Below, piece by piece: positions 57,410-64,000 of a DNA stretch of 64,000 bases. A program made the translations under genes and the position numbers. How positions within the stretch are numbered: the stretch's first letter is position 1; each line of letters starts with the position of its first letter. The notes under the pieces were generated by a model that did not search any database, was not told the origin of the DNA, and was given only the letters and a program-made list of their open reading frames with translations. The stretch spans positions 789,250-853,249 of the forward strand of contig JAVSML010024368.1 of the NCBI GenBank assembly GCA_038503035.1. The letters run 5' to 3'. This DNA comes from Crocodylus rhombifer. Its lineage: Eukaryota; Chordata; Crocodylia; Crocodylidae.

Positions 57410-59908
57410 TGTTGTCCATTCCTGGCATGCCAACATCTTACAAGTTGAGGTTGTGAGTGCTTTTGGCACTCTGCCCAAAAATGCTGCTGACCCCTGGTTT
57501 ATGATATCAGTAATTAAAACAACGTGGATCTACTGGAGTCCCAACACATATTTTAATCATTATTTCAATTGTATCAGAGGTGTGCATGGAAGCATACAGA
57601 ACACACAGGAAGATACAGGACTTGACCTGAAGACCATACTGGCTAAAGGCCTAATCTTACAAACTGTTGCTCACATTAATTTTCTTGTTGGAGCAGGGGA
57701 GTGGAGGTGGGGGTGCACAGGGAAGAGAAAGGAGGAGGGAAAGAGATACAAGGTGTATGTGAATCACCATCCTTCCCAGAACCTAAGAGAAATGAGAGGT
57801 CAGGTTGGCAATGGTGGAGAGGGTGACATGAGACTAAAGCAAATGAAGACACGCCATGCTACATAGAATAGATAAAGGTATATAGGAAGTAAATCCAGCA
57901 AGAGTATCACTTGTCACTAGGACAGGAAGCACTGCCTTAGTCCCTGGGCTCCAAATTTTGTCCTATGGATGATCTGAAGTCCATTGGCCAGATGCAGCCT
58001 GAGCACAAAGTCCCACCCAGGTGTAACACATTACAGTATAAAGGCCTGAAGAGAGGTGATTCAAACACCCCCTGATCTCAGAAGGAGGCTTTTTAAGCTA
58101 AATATATACTAAAACTGAAAGACAGAGATGGCCAGATGCTCATTTATTTTAGGTAAGTATAGGGGTCCTGCACTGACAAAATCAAAACTTCAGAGGCGCC
58201 TCTGCCTGGTTGTCAGACCACCCCAGATGAACTGCCTGGTATGTAGTTCTTAAGCCTTTGTTGGCCAGTTTATTCCTCACTACAGTTTATCACCTTCACA
58301 GCCTGGTCTGTCTCTAATTTTGTCTGGCATCCCTCCAAGTTTTTGGGGAGGTGTTCTGTAGATTACCTCCTTCTGTTTGAACCTCCCTATTTCTAACCTG
58401 GTTTGTTTGTTGACTAAGCTTTTTATTTCTTGAGTTCTGTTATAGTTAAATAGAAGATAACAGCAAGCATTAAAGGCTTAGGCAGGAAGCTATAATATTC
58501 TTCGCATCTTGTCTAGAGCAGAAAATTGTCCTTTAAGGTCAGTCAAAAAAGCTAGAATACAAACACAATACAATTCCCAAGACAACCTACTACGCAACTG
58601 TCTGAGATCTGAGTCCTTTGCATTTATGCAAAAGAGAACAGGAAGCTTGACCTATTCAACCACGTGAATATATTCTAGCTACTGGAGTAAATAATGTTGG
58701 GGAGGAGGCTCAGAGGGGAAAGTTGATTCCTGCTTCTGCTTGTCAGGATTAAGGAAGTCCTGTGTGATTGAAACAAATGTACTTCCTAAAAAAACCCTGA
58801 TGGAATTCCTAATTTTAACTTGGTCTTGAGAGGTCCCAGGAAAGCAACCAACTTCAAAACCAAAGTAGTTTATACCAGTTCTAGTCCTGGTTATTGTAGC
58901 TGCCACCGCCTACATCTACCACTTGAACCCAGAGGCAGCATAGTTATATCCATGCAGCATGTGTCCAGGTCAATTAGTTTTGCTTCTCAGCAAAGCAAAT
59001 TATAATCTAGGAGTTAGAAACCTATGGACCAGAAGCCAGATCTGGCCAAAGAACCTACCGAATTTAGCCTATGGAGCTGGGGAACTTCACCCACGCTGGT
59101 CAGTGTGACAAAGCAGTGGCAGCCAGGTCTCAGACTTGAGCTGGGTGGTTCTGGCTTGATGCCAGAAAACATGTCTATAGCTACATTCAGATGGTAGTGA
59201 GGCAGACCCACATACACAGAAAGAAGATGACAAAATTGTTACTAAGTCTGAAGAACAATAAAATGTTACACATCCATTTAATTTAATTATGTATAATTTT
59301 TTTTTCTTTCTAATATTGAAGATAATATTTCACATTTGGACTTTTCAGGGGAAATCCTGATGGGTGGCAACTAATATTTCCTGATCCCCCCTACTAGGAC
59401 TAGATAATGTTGTACAAAAACAAACAAGACAGTGTGGTTGTTCCAACCATCCTTGTTTTCCAGACCTCTAAACTAAATTTTTTCCACCCTATCTGTTACT
59501 GTTCAAATGATATTGAATCGTCAGTAGCAACCACAATATTTTACTAAGAACCATTAGATTACAAGTACTTTACAACTTGAGCAGGAATGATTTTCAAGAC
59601 ACCTGCGGGGACCTAGAAAAGTAGTTTCTATATGATGCAAAAATAAGTAAGAGCTTTTGGAAGGATGGGCCCTACTGTGAGATGTATTGCTTAAGCCTGT
59701 AAGCACAGAAGCATCACAACCAGGACATGATAAATTATTGATTGGGAAAGAAAAAGAAAGATTCTGCAGAATTCCAATTGTTCATGAGATGGAAGCAGAT
59801 GTTTAAAATATACAGGAAAATGTAATTGTTTTTAGGAAAACTGCAAAAAAAGTCCTACATGTTTTCTTAGTTTTGTGTCACATTTTGAGCAGTTGCTGGG
59901 TTATGTGG
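57410..59908. other. Mostly repeat-poor stretch
   Basis: No coding exon or RNA gene recognised. gccagatctggcc-type sequence near 59030-59048 may be a scrap of a hAT element. Confidence 0.4.
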
Positions 59909-60460
59909 TAGAGGTGTGCAAAACGGGCCATATTTGATTCAGATTCAGCCTGAATCAGGGACAGTGATTTGATTTATTAATTCGGATCACTGCCCTGATT
60001 TGATTCAGATGAATCTATATCTGAAGACTTGATGCTGATTCAATCGGCTGCAGGGGACACTGGGTGTCCCCTCCAGACCTAGGAGACACCAATCGCTGAG
60101 CTGGGGAGCAGGGCGGGGTCCCCCGCGCGGACCCGGAAGTGGACCAAAAGTGCTTCTGGTTGACTTCTGGGTCCATTGCTGAGCACTCTGGGGACCCCCC
60201 GCACTCCTGTGGGACACTCCACCCGTCCTAGCATCTCAGCATTCATGAGCCGCTGGGTACCTTGAGGTATATAGAAAAAACATTTAGAGTTGTGTGTATG
60301 TCCAAATCATCAAATCCCTCCAAATCAATTCAGAGAGTTCCAATTCGATTTATAGAGATTAAAGGGTCTTCTGATTCAATTCAGATTCAGAGATTTGGCT
60401 GTCGAATCAGGCCAAACCTCCTCTGAATCAAGTCGGCAACCGACGTTCCGCACAGCCCTA
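59909..60460. mobile_element. hAT MITE, 552 bp
   Basis: Ends tagaggtgtgcaaaacggg and tccgcacagcccta are imperfect inverted copies, close to those of the BED-bearing hAT at 11423. Flanking octamers ttatgtgg (59901-59908) and ttacatgg (60461-60468) agree at 6 of 8 positions, fitting an 8-bp target duplication. Subterminal regions are packed with gattcagattcag / aattcag repeats on both strands, a common site for transposase binding. The middle is GC-rich and non-coding. Confidence 0.78.
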
Positions 60461-60468
60461 TTACATGG

Positions 60469-63329
60469 TATGTACTCTTTCCTCTCTGTGCCTGCTTCAT
60501 GTAATCAGGAGTGCTGGCTGAAACCATTTGACTTCTTTTGGAGGGACTGGCAGTAGTGACAAGCAGGGTAATCCCCACTATGTGAGGAGTAGTCACTTAA
60601 TTTACCACTGAGGATTTGTGGGGCTGCTGCTAGTACCCTTAAGGCACTGAGATGAGAGGACCATGTCTATCAAGGATGCCAGTAAGAGATATCGGTCCTT
60701 TCTAGCAAGAAGTCATACAGGAAGACAAGTATAGATAGGAAAGAAGGGAAATTGTGTGGAGACAGTGGGTGATTTGGCCTTGTGATATTCTTTGTAAGTT
60801 CAAAGGGCTGATGTAAACATTCATACTTTGAAGATTCAGTGAAGACCAATCATTAAAGCAACAGAATGTTTGGATAAATTGTAGCTGTTTTAGTGTGTGC
60901 TTTTCTATACTGTTTGGCAGTTTTCTGAATAATCTGTTTTATTATACTGGCATTTGCAAGATTGCAGTTTGGGGGAGAATTGGCAAATACTTAATATTAC
61001 AAAAAGGCTTTTATAACAGGTTGTAGTATACACTCTGTATGCCCCTTACAATGATTGCAGGCTATAGATCAACCTGGCTGGCATATAAGATACCACCATA
61101 AAATGACCACACCATGGAAGAATTCTGCATTCTCTCTGCAAAATACACTACCAGTGTTCCCAAACTCAGAAGAGGATTGCACTGTACTGCTGTAGAATGA
61201 AGTTAGAATTTGTTCCACGATGATCAACGAAACAGAACTAACAAAATCAAATTACAACAAAGCAAAGGAATGAGTCTGAATGTCTTCTCCTGACACTAAA
61301 GGTAGAGAGCCCTGGTTTTTGCCAGTTGTGCTCCTAAAACTTTAAGCTTTCTGAAATTAGCTGAGAGGTTCATTGTGGTACAACTATAAATCTTTGAAAA
61401 AGACAAGCACATTGAAATGCACACCAAGGTCTAAATTCTTTGGTCTAGCTAAGCATGGGACAGGAAAGTTTTGGGCATGTTGAATTAGAGTAGCCTTCAG
61501 GCTGCTCATAGGCATCTTCCCGACACCCTACTACAGCTCATTCTAGTAACTAGTAGTCAAGCATTGCTGGGGGATAGGAATATATTCCCATGCTCATTTC
61601 CCTGGTGCTGGAGTATAACAAATACTTATTTGTCACTCACAAGAGAAATCTTCAGGAAGTTGCACCAGTTAGCTTAAATTTTAATTTTGCAGCAGTGGAG
61701 TGTACAACTATGAAAAACTGGTAGCGAAACACCTTTTGGGCTATGAAACTAATAGCGTATATTGCTACAGGCCTTTTTTAATGCAGGTTTTGCCCCATGT
61801 TTAGCTATATAAATATGAACGTTATCTGAAATACAATAGAGCAGTTTGGCAAACACTACACAAGGGAACTACTTCAACCTTCTGTTCCTGCTGTTGCCTT
61901 TAAGGCCATCAAATTTTCTTCTTAAAGTGATAAGTGTGTTTCAACATCCATTGTAGGTGCTACTGGTGCAATTTAAGGCAATGTGCCAAAAGAATCCTTT
62001 GGATTATCACATGTTGAAAGAAGCCTTGTCCTGGTCTCTAAGGCATAGATCTGTCAGTACATAAGTTCACTAATCATCATGACCCATTTTTCTTCAGTAG
62101 AACAAAACCTTGTAGAGAATCCAAGGATGGAGAAAATGTCAGTTAAAAATGGCAGCACTGAGAAAATTTATGAGAAAACTACTGGCACTGTGTTTCTCTT
62201 CACACATACATGCTCTAGATCTGACCAGTGGTGTTTTGTTTCACCTGTGATCATGAGGTTTTCTCAGGAGCTTTGGGCCAGAGCGGCTTTAAATTTTGAC
62301 AGCAGGATGATATGTGAACAAAAGAAAGAAAATTCACAACATTTGTGAATTGCTATAATTAAGCACCTGTAGTAAAAGCTAACAGGCTTTTTCCCCCAAG
62401 GGGAACAATTAGGGAGTGGGTTCCTAATTCTTCCTGAGTCTTACCAGAGGTCTCCAACTTCCCTGCTGCAGCATAGGTTAGAGCAGTCTCAGTGCTTCTC
62501 TGACTTACAGTAGCCCCAAGGAGCCATGCTGAGCATAACTGTAGAACACTACTTTGACTATGACTCTCCCCATCATGATGGATCCCAGCTTACTATTAAA
62601 AGAGAACAAGACAGTGGTTAATATATCTTCTGTGTATTTATTGAGAGCTCACCCCTATCCAGACAGCATTCTTTGTTGGATATTTTTCAGCATTTGTGGC
62701 TTTGTTCGAATGATACAAAATGGCCAGATTGTCACCAGAATCGGACCCCTTATCTTTTTTTCTTCAGCTATGTTTGCTGAATTTGCATAGAAGAGAGAAC
62801 TGAAAAGATGAGTATGGAAGTTAACTAGACCTTTAACAGAAATGCTTGCACTTTCTTTCACTATCTTGAAAAGTGACAACATGACTTCATATATGGAAAA
62901 CATGATCAGCAATTAAACAAATTGGACATTATCCCTGTCAACATTAGTAGCATTCGATAAATGTTCCCATTGAAACTTGTAAACAGAGATCTTCTGAATA
63001 AGCTCAGGGAAAATGAGGACATGGCTATCTCAGGAGTGGTATTAGATGCTGTTCTCACAGTTGATTCTTTTGTAAATACAAACACTGAAAAATCCTTTTT
63101 AAAAATATGACTATGCAATGCCAAATGATCATAGATGATCTCTGTTCTCTCTGTAAGCATTTGTTTTGTTTTCTCAATGCACCATTGCTGGAAATTAGAC
63201 TGGGGGAGGGAGGGTGGTTAGGAAACTGTGTTGGCTTATGAACTTGAAAAAGATAATATTTTCTGTTGCTTCCTCTTTTTTTTAAAAGAGAAACAAAGGG
63301 TTTGGGTTAAAGTCTGTTACTGAAGCAGC
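60469..63329. other. Long repeat-poor stretch
   Basis: About 2.9 kb of unique-looking AT-rich DNA. Open frames at 62079-62348 and 62554-62912 carry no known domain and no splice context that I can support. Confidence 0.4.
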
Positions 63330-63475
63330 TGTACAGTTGAACAAGATGTTAGACAAGCTTTCGGATGCAGAATGCCCTTTCTTAGGCACTCAGGCACTTG
63401 AGGAAAGGCTCCTGTGTCTTAAAGCTTTTCTAACATCTTTCCCAACTATACATCTGACACACCTATCTATACAGA
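63330..63475. mobile_element. Penelope-like repeats, foldback pair
   Basis: On the minus strand 63395-63331 reads aagggcattctgcatccgaa then agcttgtctaacatc. On the plus strand about 63400-63452 reads ggctcctgtgtcttaaagct then tctaacatctttcccaac. These are two opposed copies of the segment containing gaaagcttgtctaacatc. Their ctgaaga cores have decayed, so no intact hammerhead remains. A 76-residue frame across them is an artefact. Confidence 0.5.
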
Positions 63476-64000
63476 TATTACTAAAACTGAAACCCAAAAC
63501 GCTTTTTATTCTCTCACATTCCCTGGACCACTGCAGCTGCAACAGCACTCCAACTTTCTGCTTTTAAGAACAGTAGTATGGAAGTACTAAGAACCATGCC
63601 AACTTCAGGTGATCTGTTGATAAATAATTTTTAAAATATCAGGAGTAGAAAGAAATTATAATATTTCCAAGGCTGATTCTTTTTATTTTGAGAAACAAAT
63701 ATAAACAACATACTGTAAACCAGTTAAACAAGACCTTGCTTACATAGTCTGGAAAACCCAACTCCAGTTTGTAGAAGTCAAAAAAACTGTTTAGATCCCT
63801 GTTCTGGCCTCCCTGAGAGTCATCTTTTGCTAGTTGTAGCAATATAAGGAGATACAAAGTCAATGGCTCTGTTAAGGGCATTCCCTGAGTGCATTAGACC
63901 TGCTGCTCCTCCCTCTCAGTTCCTGGCACAAGAAATGCTGGAGCATTCCTGTGTGTAGGGTTTGTGGCCCGAGTACCACAGCATTTCTTAAGGGACCATT
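63476..64000. other. No gene or clear repeat seen
   Basis: AT-rich DNA to the window end without a supported feature. Confidence 0.4.

Noticed and set aside
62079..62912. Candidate small exons
   Set aside because: Frames are short, without matching splice sites or any family resemblance.

Overview
The window is vertebrate genomic DNA that is almost entirely non-coding and repeat-rich. The best fit is a sauropsid, most likely a crocodilian (a turtle is the main alternative). This rests on the dominant repeats: CR1 LINEs whose 3' ends carry the 'ggtcggactagatgatctg' type of tail, reptile-type Penelope-like repeats, hAT and Tigger-like DNA elements, and a few tRNA-derived SINE remnants. I see no bacterial or phage gene, no CRISPR array, no rRNA or tRNA gene and no intact host gene. 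The only host-type coding trace is one decayed exon of a clade B serpin.

Layout. 0-9.6 kb: three 5'-truncated CR1 copies, a 618-bp Tigger-like element with clean TA target duplications, several Penelope-like repeat copies (one with a hammerhead ribozyme fold) and two small foldback elements. 10.4-14.2 kb: a minus-strand CR1 carrying two foreign segments, a serpin exon with its splice donor, and a 1.6-kb hAT element that keeps only a BED zinc-finger reading frame. 16.4-18.8 kb: a GC-rich hAT-like element built of alternating inverted repeats, then a perfect 17-bp hairpin. 18.8-29.5 kb: mostly unremarkable AT-rich DNA with a 41-bp near-perfect inverted repeat and a second hAT-like element that contains an assembly gap. 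29.5-36.2 kb: MITE-like elements and a deleted mariner.

39.6-55.1 kb is a retrotransposon junkyard. It holds a Penelope-like reverse transcriptase (RT) fragment, a decayed LINE resembling the Tx1/L1 group, a recent CR1 with only a few frameshifts, and a nearly complete minus-strand CR1 (ORF1 esterase, endonuclease, RT). A 1.43-kb solo LTR with a 4-bp target duplication splits the ORF1 of that CR1. Another CR1 and an RT fragment of a different LINE clade follow. 55-64 kb is mainly repeat-poor, with two further MITEs and a foldback Penelope-like pair.

Nothing here works together as a gene system. The value of the window is its record of nested insertions and some unusual structures: the hammerhead fold, the BED-only hAT, the serpin exon inside a LINE, inverted-repeat arrays and a 37-nt poly-C run. 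Family names are from motif recognition only; no database search was possible.
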